Positions 1 to 10,549 of a stretch of DNA of 64,000 bases are shown here, piece after piece. The stretch is from Lithodes maja (lineage: Eukaryota; Arthropoda; Malacostraca; Decapoda; Lithodidae): assembly GCA_037953745.1 (NCBI GenBank), contig JBAKBP010007969.1, positions 1-64,000 of the forward strand, given 5' to 3'. The notes under the pieces are model-generated. The model was given only the letters and a program-made list of their open reading frames with translations, was not told the DNA's origin and searched no databases. Position numbers and translations under genes: made by a program. The first letter of the stretch is position 1; every line of letters starts with the position of its first letter.

Positions 1-370
1 CTATCTCTACATTATTTACCATATGTTCATTGTTACTGAAAACTAAATCGAGAATATTATTACCTCTAGTCGGCGTATCTATGAATTGAAATAAAAAACT
101 ATCTTGTACTACCTCTATAAACTCCTCAGAATCAGAGTCTCCTATTTGATGCTGCCAATCTATATTCGGAAAATTAAAATCCCCCATAATGCACACATTG
201 CTAAACCTTGATGCCATTTTAATTTCCTCCCATAATGACGTTCCGTCATTTCTACTCATATTTGGCGGTCTATACATAACTCCAATAACTATGGTCTCAC
301 TACCTTCGTTAACCTCTACCCAAACACTTTCATTATCGTTATTTAGTCTAATACCTGATTTAATACAGCT
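1..370 (-). mobile_element. LINE G (CR1-type) fragment, endonuclease region
   Basis: This matches 57635-58004 of the full LINE G copy base for base as far as I can follow, in the same orientation, and similarity stops sharply at about 370. It encodes on the minus strand the middle of the APE-type endonuclease, including the GDFN segment. It is cut by the window edge on the left, so its true extent is unknown. It is a dead fragment. Confidence 0.9.
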
Positions 371-390
371 GTATTAATATAACTGTAGAT

Positions 391-617
391 TTATCAAAAT
401 TATCACCAACCAGATAAGAGTTTTTCAGGTAATTTGTTGTTTTTTATTTTTTATTTGATATATCGGTTAGGTTAGGTTAGGTTAGGCTAATGTTAAAAAT
501 ACTAAAATGCGACGGTCCTCGGTATTAAACAACACTGTATATCAAAGAAAAAATAAAAACAACAACAAATTACCTGAAAAACTCGTATCTGGTTGGTGAT
601 AATTTTTTATCAAAATA
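391..617. repeat. Fold-back element with ~75-bp inverted arms and telomere-like loop
   Basis: The arm at about 391-463 is nearly the reverse complement of 536-617; both share TATCACCAACCAGATA and a following T-rich stretch. The loop (464-535) carries four TTAGG-type pentamers at 465-486. The motif ATAACTGTAGATTTA lies just before it (379-393) and recurs near 718 and 1020. No ORF is present. It is most simply a non-autonomous fold-back DNA element; the superfamily is not identified. Confidence 0.75.
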
Positions 618-799
618 CGTTTGTTTCCAGTTTCCGCGTCTGCTGAACCATCCAAAAACACGCTAAAAGGCGTGTTTTGAAGGGGGGAGGTGGTGGTGGG
701 TAGTGGGGGAGGGGTAGTATAACTGTAGATTTACCATATTTTTATTATTAGCCTAACCTAATCTAACTTACCTAACCTAACCAAAAATTAACCTGTCTC

Positions 800-887
800 G
801 CGACCGGTCTAAACCCAGCTCATGTTCCCTGTGTATGGGTGCGCGACGGTCTAAACCCAGCTCACGTTCCCTGTTTATGGGTTCGCG
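800..887. repeat. Two-copy ~44-bp tandem repeat
   Basis: Two adjacent units share GGTCTAAACCCAGCTCA followed by GTTCCCTG and TATGGGT. Differences are a few substitutions. CCTAA-type pentamers lie just upstream (750-785). No coding potential is seen. Confidence 0.7.
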
Positions 888-1037
888 AAAGTTTGTAATA
901 CTTCAATGTATTTATTACAAGTCAAATATACATTTCCGCGCATCATCAAAGCATACTAAGTCTACTACTAATAATATTAACCCATTAGTACCAACAGAAT
1001 AGCGACAAAATAGGGGTAGTATAACTGTAGATTTATC

Positions 1038-1437
1038 GAGCTGTTCCCATCACTAACATCGTTATTTTACCATAAATAGCATTAGTACTTATCCATATGC
1101 GCCTATTATAGGTTGATTATAAAGGTATTAACCTGTTACAACAATAAAACAAGTGGAAACAGTGTTTGGATGGTCAAAATCGGCGATACAGGCCGGGAGT
1201 TCCATAATGTATGGCTGAGGCAACCTCCCTGCCCTCCACCCCTCCCCTTGTCTGGAGAGACACTGTTCCGCAATAGTCTCTCTCTCGCTCTTTCCCACGC
1301 TTGGTAACAGTGATGACAATGCCCTGCTACCAACTCGCTAATTAATGTTAGCACGAAAATAGACCACAGAATAAGGGAATAACGGGGAAAATAGGTGATA
1401 ACTGAAGGAGGGGAGGTGGAGGAGTGATATTTGGCAA

Positions 1438-1475
<38 letters not shown>

Positions 1476-2064
1476 ATAATTGGGGGTGTTTTAAATGGAT
1501 TTTTGTTTTTCCCTTACTCTTAACCCTCCTGGCCCGGGCTAGCTCTCCTAATGACAGTGCGGCGTACCCGGGCGATCTGGCCGAAAAACGTCTAGGCCTA
1601 GGCTACCGTATTTTGGTTAATTTTAACTGCTAGAAATTTCCCATGCATCTATAAATGTAGTGCGGTTTCCAATCTGTAGACTGGCGTTGAGTAGAGCTCT
1701 CTAAGTCAACTGGTTCAGTTGTGATGACGATTTTAGTGGAGAGCATTTTCAGGCGATGTTAGCAATATGATGATCTTTTCATTACTGAAACAACGACATA
1801 CAGACATACAATAACAAAAGAGTCTTCTACTTCTTGTTTTCGGAGGTGCGGTGATGCAACGATCGGCTTTGTTTACATGCGTCGGACGCACAGCGTTCAG
1901 ACCAAGCTGAATAGGCTTGAAAGCTTACTATCTCCTGAAAGGACACCCGGGCACCTGCCCTTATTTCGTGGTGTCATATTAATATGACACCCTGGCCAGA
2001 AGGGTTAAGAGTCTTCCCGCAGTCCGCCGGGGGTACTCTTAAGAGTCTCCCCGCAGTTCCCGGG
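1038..2064 (-). mobile_element. TTAA MITE family 1, copy 1 (interrupted)
   Basis: This is homologous to the ~610-620 bp elements at 13681, 17375, 18547, 44307 and 21055. The right terminus (CCCGCAGTTCCCGGG next to TTAA at 2065-2068) is intact. The left terminus has diverged or been lost. It contains the family's A-rich tract (1441-1472) and is split by a second TTAA element at 1524-2004. TTAA target sites and CC-initial termini suggest piggyBac mobilisation (inference). Confidence 0.85.
1524..2004. mobile_element. 481-bp TTAA element inserted in MITE copy 1
   Basis: It is flanked by TTAA at 1520-1523 and 2005-2008. Its ends are short inverted repeats, CCCTCCTGGCC on the left and GGCCAGAAGGG on the right. 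Related copies at 13.7 and 44.3 kb keep a single uninterrupted TTAA at this place inside CTCTTAAGAG, so the empty site is visible in the window. There is no ORF of note, so it is a piggyBac-type non-autonomous element. Confidence 0.85.
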
Positions 2065-2224
2065 TTAATCATCACAAACAGAAGTGGACCAAATGGATAG
2101 ATGAGCTAGGCTAGGCGGTACCTGGAACTCTCGTCGACCGGAATTCTCGTCGACGGCGATGAGTGTTCCAATTTTCGCCGTCGACGAGTGTTCTATGTCA
2201 TCGACGAGTGTTCCAATTAAGTGG

Positions 2225-2595
2225 TGTTTTTTTCGGAGACATCCTTTTCAACTGTCCTCTCTATTGTCATTGTTTTATATATATTGTATAACAGGTTGCC
2301 GCTGTCCATGAGACAACTGAGTTCTGTTGAATGCTTCAAGAGACAACTTAAGACTTTTCTCTTTGAGAGAAGCTATGATCTTGAGAGAGGTGTCATGACG
2401 GATGGCTATAGAGTTTAGGCTATTTTGCCACTGCTAGTGATTGTTAAATGTGTGTTGTATATAAGCCTTCTTTTGATGCATTGATTTTTGTTCTTTTTTC
2501 TTTCTCTTTTCGAGCGCTAGTGAATTCTTCGGAAAAATTGGCGCTTATGAGAAATAAGTAACATGCTTATTATTATTATTATTATTATATAATAT
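2225..2595 (+). mobile_element. LINE H 3' end with (ATT)n tail
   Basis: The + strand encodes a short C-terminal stretch (NRLPLSMRQLSSVECFKRQL and on to a stop near 2418) typical of the end of LINE ORF2. A 3' untranslated region follows with GGCGCTTATGAGAAATAAG and an ATT microsatellite tail. The same tail occurs at 18.3 kb, a related one at 32.8 kb, and a shortened form on the SINE at 63.6 kb. It is 5'-truncated and non-functional. Confidence 0.7.
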
Positions 2596-2928
2596 ATATA
2601 CGGTATTTACCGTATATATATACCGGTATTTTTTTTATTTTTTTACTTTTTTTTTGAGACATAGGCCTAGGCCTATAATTCATAAATTATAAAAATTATA
2701 CAAGATATGTACTGTAGGCTATTTGTATTATTATATATTTAGTCGTATTTTTCATACATACAAAAAAATCAAACGAAAGACGAATCGTTTATTTTTAGTC
2801 GTTATTAGTGAATATGTAAAGAAGAAATTGTGGTGTATAGTTCAAATTATGTCTTTGGAAGTGATAAATTGGCCAACACCGTGCTATTTCATGTTAATTT
2901 GCTTGTATTCCTTCTCATATTCGTTCAA

Positions 2929-3273
2929 CTATTCACACAAAATTGCTCCGTTTGACACCCTGGCACTGGCTTGAAACAGGGAATGGCTTGCCTTCTGGTG
3001 CCTCTCCATCTTCTCTTGGGCCACAAGTTGATGCTGCACTTTAACAAATGAGCATTCCTTGTGCAGAACCTCAATTAGTTCATACACATTGCAGCTCGCC
3101 TCGGCTCTTTCACACAACTTGTGCCACCCCTCCACATCATTGTTAGTTCGTACTGTCTGTCCGAATACAGACCATTGGTCTGGAGTCCAATGCCCGGCCC
3201 CATGGCTTGGAGTAATCCAGGTGGTCTCAAAGTACTCTAACAACTGATGTAGACCATCAGGGTGACTGGGCAA
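2929..3273 (-). pseudogene. MULE-type transposase C-terminal fragment
   Basis: A 114-residue open stretch contains FGQTVRTNNDVEGWHKLCER followed by a helix-rich tail with LIEVLHKEC. That pattern is familiar from the C-terminal part of MULE transposases of animals, where a short motif T-N-N-x-x-E-x-W-H is conserved. The catalytic DDE core is absent, so this is a remnant. Its position between the long inverted repeats at 2.1 and 3.75 kb supports the element call. Assignment rests on recalled family pattern, not a search. Confidence 0.65.
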
Positions 3274-3759
3274 GACCAGGCTATGTCATTTGCTTGCATT
3301 CCTTTTTCTTAAAGCTTCACCAAAACTTCTATATATATATAATACCATTATTATATATTATTGATATATATGTATTATACCTTTATACCTTAGTGGAAAC
3401 TAAGAAGAAATAAAATAAAAAACAAAACAATCCAGACGAATAAAACTATAAACAATAAAAGGGAGGTGATTTTGTAAAGGCATTCGTTCAAATTGGCATT
3501 CACTCGCAATCCTTCTATCGAATCAGTTACCACTACACAACGAACCACTTACCTACACAACCACTTTTCTTAAGCTTCACCATAACTTCTAATTATAGTT
3601 TATATATAAATATATATTTTTAAACTTTATTGTTTCTTTTCAACTATTTTTTTTGTAAGTGGACCTGTCGACGAGTGTTCCATGTCGTCGACGAGAGTTC
3701 TAAGTTTGCACTTCGACGAGAATTCCGGTCGACGAGAGTTCCATAATTCGGCTAGGCTA

Positions 3760-4149
3760 TATCATATGTGTTGCTCCAATTACCACAACCTTCATAATAC
3801 AGGTACTACTGTACCCTGAGAACATTAGTAGAGCTTGACAAATAACCTGCATGTACTGTACTGTAGTACTGGTATCTTTATGTACACAGCTATTGATTTA
3901 TGTTTGTGAGCTCTTGTAATTTTCTTTATGCTCATATATCCATTAGGATGATGTTCAGATCAAACTTATCAGCTACCAGTATACTGTATATGATTAAATA
4001 CGCACTAGGACTATGCTTTTATTAATGTATAGGCCTATACTGGTAGCTGATTACTGTACTGTATTTTGATCTGAACATAATTCATCTACATGGGTACCGG
4101 TATATTAGCAAAGAGAAATCATAAGAACTCGCGATCATATGTCAGCTGT
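3760..4149. other. AT-rich spacer, no gene seen
   Basis: I see only short palindromic words (TACTGTA, TACAGTA, AGGCCTA) and no supported coding region. A short inverted pair, GCTACCAGTATACTGTA near 3970 and TACTGGTAGCTGATTACTGT near 4038, could be a small hairpin element. Confidence 0.5.
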
Positions 4150-4632
4150 GCAACAATTGGTAAATTTCTATAATTGCACCTAGGCCTATACAAGCGAGAA
4201 AAAATATTGTATTTAACAGGAAGGTACAACGAGGTAAGTGATATGGTATAAGTGGCAATATGCGGAAATGGATTATAAGGGCATTCCGCCCGCTCTGACA
4301 AAAGTATCAATCTAGATGTGAAATGGATGTTACAATGTTTCAGAGAGACATTAGCCTAACCTAACAACCTTACCTAACCTATCCTAGTATTATGGGTGGG
4401 GGCTGCCGCCCCCACACCCCTGTTGGCTGGGTAAAACGGTAGAAATCCAGTTGGGGTAGAGTGAGTAACCGTAGATTTTCGTAAGGGGGTCAAAGGGGTC
4501 GGGAAGCCCTTATAATCCATTTCCGCATATTGCCACCTATACCACATCACTTACCTCGTCGTACCTTCCTGTTAAATACAATAATAATTTGTTTAACTCG
4601 TATAGGTGCAATTATAGAATAACAATTTTGGA
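4150..4632. repeat. Second fold-back element, ~135-bp arms, telomere-like loop
   Basis: The left arm (about 4150-4285) and right arm (about 4503-4632) are inverted copies; both carry the reverse-complementary pair around GCAATATGCGGAAATGG and TTAACAGGAAGGTAC. The 217-bp loop contains CCTAA-type pentamers (4351-4383) and GTAACCGTAGATTT, close to the motif seen three times in the first kilobase. It has no ORF and is probably a non-autonomous DNA element of the same general kind as 391-617. Confidence 0.75.
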
Positions 4633-4639
4633 CGTTTGG

Positions 4640-5400
4640 TAACATTTATTGCCAGACGCCATGATCTCCTAAGGGGTTGACATGAATTAATCGACCCCAT
4701 GCACCTCTGTCCGCCCATGCCCCTCCTCCCATCCAACACTGCTTAGCCCTTCATTCGCGGCGATCATCATATGACGGGAGAGAGAAAATTAGCCTATCCT
4801 ATTACGGGCACCATTTTGAGGCTATTATGAGCGCTGAGAGAGAGGCTATGCGTTGGAAGGAGCATAGGCGGGCTCCAACCGCTCGTCCCGGCCGCCCAGC
4901 GTACACTGACGCCCGAGGTCCAGCTCTCTCACTCATGTACAGTACTGTCTCTCACACATCAAAAACGGCCAAATTGCCACTATTTTGCCGACGTTTGCCC
5001 TTCTTTTGCACGATTGTTGCAAGCTATCCAGATATCGTACCAGGATGATTCAGATGTCATTGGCAAGCTCTATCATTGCATTTTCACGGATATACGGTAT
5101 AATTGTATTACGCTCTGGCTCTTGCTTATGAATGAGAAAGAGCATGGAATGAAGGTAATTTTCGGCAAATATACCCGCCTGGCGCTACGGTGATATACAC
5201 ACGACACCCCGCTTCACGAGAGTTATCAAGACTGCACTTTCCGCGGTGCTTACTTCAATTAATGTATTATTCTATTAGCCTATACTGTACATAATTTTCA
5301 ATATTACCGTAATAATTCCATGCATTGTCCTGGCTCCTGACTCATATTGGAGATTCACAATTGCATTCATTTTGCCTAACCTTTCTTTCTATTTCCCAGG
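4640..5400. other. Unassigned sequence before exon-like segment
   Basis: No confident coding or repeat structure is visible. The last ~20 bases are a pyrimidine-rich tract ending CCCAG at 5400, which would serve as a splice acceptor for the segment that follows. Confidence 0.4.
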
Positions 5401-5500
5401 TTCCCGGATCGACAAGAACTGGTTCATGATCCGCGACTCCTCAGTGAAGACAGAGCGTCTGACTCTGATGACCCTACAGCCCTACGACGACCACTGTCCA
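5401..5500 (+). pseudogene. Exon-like segment with splice-acceptor context
   Basis: A polypyrimidine tract and CAG precede 100 bases with open reading and balanced, coding-like composition. In frame 3 it reads SRIDKNWFMIRDSSVKTERL and continues open for about 13 more residues. At 5501 the sequence changes abruptly into a retroelement also present at 37.4 kb, so no donor site is preserved. I do not recognise the protein. It could be a real exon truncated by the insertion, or a captured or processed fragment. It does not look like the FoxP region expected immediately upstream of the forkhead exon. Confidence 0.4.
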
Positions 5501-5890
5501 TAACCGAGCGCCCCCACAGAACCCTCCCTGCCTACCACAATAAAGCCTGGGTGACCGAAGCCACTCCATGGCGGGGAGCTGAGGAGAGCGCGGAAACGCC
5601 CGGGAAACCAAAGCCCCACCCAGGGCCCTGTGCCTCTCAGCAATTATGAAGAGAAAGTTGAGGGGCAAAGGCAAAATGTGACGCTTTGGCTTCCAATCTT
5701 GGTAGATTGGGAGGTCAATCCACGGACGAGACGCCATCACTTGAGATTTAGAAAATATATAAGTAAAATGAACAGTCAGATTAAGCTATGGGTATGGCAG
5801 AGATCGCTCAGTTCTCACTCTGATAGACCAGCCCATCACCACATGACTAGAACCCAATCCTCTCAGCATCAGCTAGGAAAGGCCCTAGAA
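5501..5890 (-). mobile_element. Non-autonomous element of the 423-bp family, 3'-truncated
   Basis: It matches 37476-37800 closely (shared GAGCGCCCCCACAGAACCCT, AATAAAGCCTGGGTGACCG and more). In its own minus-strand orientation the expected 3' tail (CCAGGCAGCTTGGGGAACAAC repeats) is missing at 5501. Loss of the 3' end is unusual for a retroposed copy and points to a later deletion or rearrangement joining it to the exon-like segment. Confidence 0.75.
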
Positions 5891-6094
5891 AGCCGCCTTT
5901 GGCGGGGGGGATAGCTCCCCTATTTCAACCCTTTCGGGGTTGGGCACCCTCCTTTCCAGGTTTGTATTTTCTTATTTCTACTTCCAGGTTTGTAGAAATA
6001 ATGTCTGTCCCTGTTTCTGAATATCAATGCTAGAAATACTGATGTAGTAAGCTTACTTAACTCCTGTACCGGTGATGTACTTTTAATTATATTC

Positions 6095-6435
6095 TGTATT
6101 ATGCAGACGATTTAGTCCTAGTTGCTGAGGCCAAATTCAGAGAGTGGAGAGAGGGCATGGCGAGCAAGGGTTCAAGAGTCAATAGTAATTAACAAAACCA
6201 AGGTTATGTATTGTAGATTGAGATGAGGCAATGTGGAAAAGAGCGGTGCATACCCATGTGCAGTGTGTGGAAAGGGAGTGGGCGTTAACTCAATTCAATG
6301 TAGTATCTGTCGATGTTGGGTACGTGAGAGAAGGAGTATCGGATAACAGAGGAGTATGGAGGCGATTCATTCATGGTCACCCCCTTGGGGATCAAGGCGT
6401 CTGGCAATAGATTAGATAGACTAAATATCTTAAAT
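6095..6435 (+). mobile_element. LINE B fragment: decayed reverse transcriptase and 3' end
   Basis: The segment at 6100-6160 encodes YADDLVLVAEAKF, the reverse-transcriptase catalytic box, followed by a stretch with cysteine pairs (PMCSVW) that this LINE type carries after the palm. Stop codons and an internal deletion break the frame. The last hundred bases match the end of the better copy at 46.8 kb, including GGGGATCAAGGCGTCTGGCA and a degraded GATA tail. It is inactive. Confidence 0.75.
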
Positions 6436-6579
6436 TCAAATACCATATTTGAATTTTTTGTGTTGTGACTCGTAACAAATATTGATATTACATATACTGT
6501 ACATTATAATTTACTAACACCTTAACAAAAAATTAAAGGTCGAAGTGAATTAGGGATTGTGCATTGAGTAGCATGACTG

Positions 6580-6750
6580 ACAGGGGGCCGTGGAAGAGGG
6601 TGGCCGAGGTGACAGGGAGCTATAGACGAGGGTGGCCAAGGTTACAGGGCAGCATAGGAAGGTGGCCAAAGTGACAGGGGGTTGCAGAGGAGAGTGGCTG
6701 AGATATCAGAGGGCCACGAAGGAGTGTGGCCGAAGCGCTAGGGGGCGAAA
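6580..6750. repeat. Degenerate ~36-bp minisatellite
   Basis: About five diverged units share a core like GAGGGTGGCCGAGGTGACAGG. An ORF runs across part of it but looks like a by-product of the repeat rather than a gene. Confidence 0.6.
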
Positions 6751-7039
6751 GTGTCTCAAAACCTTTTATCCTCCTGCCCCCATGTGTGGTTTATTTACGA
6801 TAACTTCCAAGCAATTTATTCAGTCTCGGAAGAAATTAACTTGGACCCTATAGAGATATTTCCTAGAAGTGTGCTGAAGAATATGATCAGGAGTATGGTC
6901 TGGTGACCTATGACCTTAAAGCAGCTAATCCAGCTATGCAAATCCAGACAAAAGAGTCTCACAGATTCTACACTATTTTTATCATGTAAGGTGCTTTCCA
7001 CATAGAAATTACATTTTTCAATACCGGACTTACTAACAG

Positions 7040-7440
7040 AGACTGAAGTTCTTGCCCTAGGTTGTTTGAATGGGGTCCTCACAGGTAAACACTTCTACCG
7101 CTGCAAGTGGGTCCATCCTCTCCTTGCCCTTGCCTTTGAGAGTTTGTATTATATGGCATTTCTGCAGACGTGTTACTTCAGTGGTACAGACCAATGTCCA
7201 ATACCAGCATTGAAGGAGAACCTTGCCATGAGCTGGAGATCAGTACAGATCTTATCGAAAGGTGTGCCAGACAGTATGCTGAATACACCAATGCAACACT
7301 ATCCGGAGCATGCGGATACACCGCCCAGTTCTGGATGATGTATGTGGGGTACATCAACTGATTCCACCAACTTGGAAGAGCAATACGGACATATGACCCT
7401 GAACTCTTCATCTATAAACTAACAGTAATCAATCATTGAC
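7040..7440 (+). pseudogene. Fragment of an unrecognised dispersed protein family (N-terminal part)
   Basis: In one + frame the segment reads ARQYAEYTNATLSGACGYTA, then QFWMMYVGYIN, then a stop and a continuing open stretch about an RTYDPELFIYK core. I recall this pattern from an uncharacterised, high-copy protein family in decapod and cnidarian genomes that is probably mobile-element encoded. Stops and frameshifts show it is dead. The partner part of the same family lies at 7857-8352 on the opposite strand. I do not assign a function. Confidence 0.45.
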
Positions 7441-7856
7441 CTGTTCTTTGCTAAATCATCATCGCCAAATTTGACACCCCGCTTCCAGTGGAAGCCATTG
7501 CAGAAACTGCCTTCAGGCTCCCAGACATTCCCCGACTGACCCACTCCACATGTTTGTCATTTCCACTAAGTAGATTATGACCATTAAAACTGAAGTAGCA
7601 GACCCAGAGCAGTCCTTCACCCAGATGGCAGTTCCACCACTGTTTTGCTATTATATTTACCCCAGTGGGACCCTGGCTGGAAGCATACTAAGCACAGGAA
7701 TTTTCTGAAGATAGGAACCAGTGGTCCACTGCTCCAGAAGCTAATTGCACCACCAAAGTACAGTATTAGGATCGATATGTTCTGGAGGATATGCTACATG
7801 TCAAGTACCTTCTTGGCAGCAAGGACAAGGAGACAGCCCACCATATCACATTTCCT

Positions 7857-8352
7857 TTAAGGGCAGCAATTCTGATGTAGGCCTACTCGGTTTGACGATT
7901 GGTAGCAAAACTGCTGTGGATCTTTCTCACAGGACTCAATAAATTCCTTGTGTCTGGCTTTTCCTTTGGTCGGTACATTGAGGAGGCTTTGATGGATTTC
8001 TTCACCGGTACCTTTTCCTGTGCTGATGTTGTAAAGTATCTCTGGAGCATGGTTGGTATGAAATGGATTGTTAGTGTCAAAGATTTGTTTGATCATTTTC
8101 TGGAGATCTTCATGGTCTTGTACTTGTCTTGGTCTGAGTTCTGCTGTTAAATTCTTTTATCATTCCAGTCATGTCTTGAAGAAGACGGATGAATGATGTC
8201 CGGATAGCCTTTGGTATCATCCATCTAAATTTTGCAGAGTACTTATTTGTGAAGGTGATGCCTGTCAGTCGAAATGCAGCATCAGCATTGATGGTCTGGT
8301 CCAATGTCAAATCAACAAGAATCCTGCTAATATCATGTTTCGTCCTCCTCAC
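7857..8352 (-). pseudogene. Fragment of the same unrecognised family (C-terminal part), frameshifted
   Basis: Two minus-strand frames join with a shift near 8100. The first (8352-8110) contains LVDLTLDQTINADAAFRLTG; the second (8096-7857) contains NPFHTNHAPEILYNISTGKG and a charged tail. These are consecutive blocks of the family noted at 7040, by recalled pattern. The fragment is frameshifted and faces the opposite way to its upstream part, so the locus has been inverted or two copies have been juxtaposed. Function unknown. Confidence 0.5.
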
Positions 8353-8689
8353 TGTGAATGCACCTTGATTGAGGATCTTGTTAAGTTAAGGGTGTGTGTC
8401 ATTAAATATTCAACAAGCCCAGTTTATATATTGTTAGCCAGCATGTGGTGGCCTGGATCTGTCAGAGTAAGGGTTGGTGTCCTCTACTTCCATTAGCCGG
8501 TTCTGACTGTACCTTTATCATCATTCTTAATTCTACCTTTTTCCTGAGAATGGTGAAGGCAGTGGGGCCATAATGATGTGTCCCATGGTTCCCTAGTGTC
8601 TTACTCTCACAGCCCACTGGCACAAGTTGACCTTTCTCTCTCTGGCGTAGGGATGCGGCGAACCCACCGCCCGCTACTGTAGGTCTTTT

Positions 8690-8812
8690 TACTTTGTAGC
8701 TGTGGCCTCTAGTTATTCCTGTATCCATAATTATTATATCCTCCCTATCCAGCCTCTCCAGCCCTTGGGTGCATTTGTACATATTATCATGTCTCCCCTC
8801 TCTCTCTCTGTG
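8690..8812 (-). mobile_element. LINE C fragment (ORF2 C-terminus)
   Basis: The minus strand encodes MYKCTQGLERLDREDIIIMD and on to a KVKRPT end. It is nearly the same as codons in the LINE C1 ORF2 at 25345-25450. The sequence at 8462-8690 that follows it in frame is unrelated to LINE C and unassigned. Confidence 0.8.
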
Positions 8813-8929
8813 AAAAAAATGGATCAGGTTGTTTTGGGTGAAGTGAGATAAAAGTGTGGAAGTGGCAGGGAGGGCAACAGTTGGTAAATTGAAGGAGACC
8901 TGAGATGATTTCCTTAAGAGATATTATAA

Positions 8930-9830
8930 TGTAAAACTTGCAAAATAAACAAACTAAAACTGGGACGATAAAAGATAAATGCAAAAAAATGATCAAAATC
9001 GCGATGTGGAAACAACGCTTAATAAACTAAAATTTTGAAATAAAAGAACACAATCCACAACATAGGGTGTACACAACTACGTGCGCAAGTCAATTTGTTT
9101 CCCAAGTAAACTGATCGCACATATAACAATGCACTGTCATTACGTTCAAGGAATTAGTCAATTTGGGAAGTCGGGGACGTTCTGGTAAATTTTACTAAAC
9201 TCTGCATGAATAAAGAAACTACATTAAGTGTCAAAATGTTCTATTAAAATCAAATTAGCAACTTGACAAGATAATAACAATAGTACAAAATTCAAATATC
9301 ACTCGCTAACGATAGTGCTATCGGATAGGTAGGCTACCTGTAAGCATAGCATGCTTCAAGTGACCCCTAACAATTACTACCCTACTAATAACCTACATTT
9401 ATTGTACAAATAAACTAAGGAAATCTCAAAAGCAAGCAATTGATCCTATCGACAATGAATAGATAGGCTACAGTATAATAAATAACAATATTTGAAAATA
9501 TGAAGAAGGCACAATAGATTTAAACAAAAAAGTACTCTTTTAACAAGAATAGTTAATTATAAAATAATAATAACAATAGAAAAAGTTAAATATTAATACA
9601 TACAGACAAAAAGTAAGCAGAGGTTATAATAGAAACTTCAAGTTAATAATGCTTGATTAAAATTATTGATATCAAATTTAAAATACAGTCACAATAATTT
9701 ACCTTAAAAAGATTAAATTTATGCAACAATTTACTTGCAACAAAACCTCTGTCTACTAAGAGTCTGTATAGTAACCTAGCTCTATCCCAAAAGTCTTCTA
9801 CTCTGGTACAAATTTTACAAAATCTTATTA
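8930..9830 (+). mobile_element. LINE D 5' region fragment
   Basis: It reads as the reverse complement of about 46250-47580, the 5' untranslated part of LINE D on the other strand. Shared segments include the stretch around CATATAACAATGCACTGTCA (9120) and the region near 9610 with AAAAAGTAAGCAGAGGTTAT. No coding region is included. Moderate divergence marks it as an older copy. Confidence 0.75.
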
Positions 9831-10515
9831 GGTGGGAATAAAAACAATTATAAGTTATTTTACTATCGATATTACTATTAGGGAAAGGAAAGTTTATTAC
9901 GTTAAAATTAAAATTGTCAACTTTGTGGTATATTTTAAGTGTGCACTGTTCATTAACAATTGTATATTTATATCAAGAACATTTTCAACTTCATCATTTA
10001 CTTTACCTTGTGTGAGGGGGATGGAATTTGGATAAATTTGTTTAGCGACTTGATTAAAATTTAACATACTGTACAGTAATATATTCTTACACATTATATA
10101 TCATTAATATTGTAACTGTCATCACAGCCACCCCCAGCTATGTGGTATGTGCCTGAGTATATACAGTCCTTATTATAGAGGGATGTCAGGCGCCAGTTGG
10201 ACTAAATAATAGTACATCAGGCGCCTGGCCCGGGGAGCTTGTGTATATGAAGGGTCATGCCTGGATGTGAGGTGGTATTGTTCCGCTGCATGTCTGCCTG
10301 CTGAGACCGGAACCTCTCCGGGAGGTCTGGGACCGAGGGAGTGCTGGAGACCCTTAGTGATCCTTGGTCACTGGGTCTTCTGGGCGACCTAGATGTGTGT
10401 GAATTTTTATTTTGTTTTTAAGTTGTGTTGTGTTGTCCATGTTCGGGCTCTGTCTCGAGTCAGTCACCCCCAGCTATGGGGTATGTGTCTAGTATATACT
10501 GTACATACATACATA

Positions 10516-10549
<34 letters not shown>

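Larger units (their letters stand above)
2114..3750. mobile_element. Mutator-like element with long terminal inverted repeats
   Basis: The left end (TGGAACTCTCGTCGACCGG from 2123) is matched inverted at the right end (up to 3743). Both ends contain several GTCGACGAG-type subterminal repeats in inverted order. The 9-mer GCTAGGCTA occurs just outside on both sides (2105-2113 and 3751-3759), a plausible 9-bp target duplication as expected for Mutator elements. A transposase-like fragment lies inside on the minus strand (2929-3273). A LINE 3' end has inserted at about 2225-2595. Exact termini are uncertain by about ten bases. Confidence 0.75.

Noticed and set aside
465..486. A chromosome end (telomere)
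   Set aside because: Only four TTAGG-type units occur, inside a fold-back loop.
1424..1633. Lysine-run protein
   Set aside because: It translates the A tract of a TTAA MITE.
5401..5500. An upstream FoxP exon
   Set aside because: None of the three frames resembles the FoxP zinc finger, leucine zipper or the start of the forkhead domain.
7040..8352. An endogenous DNA-virus remnant
   Set aside because: The resemblance is to a dispersed uncharacterised family; nothing seen is specific to a virus.
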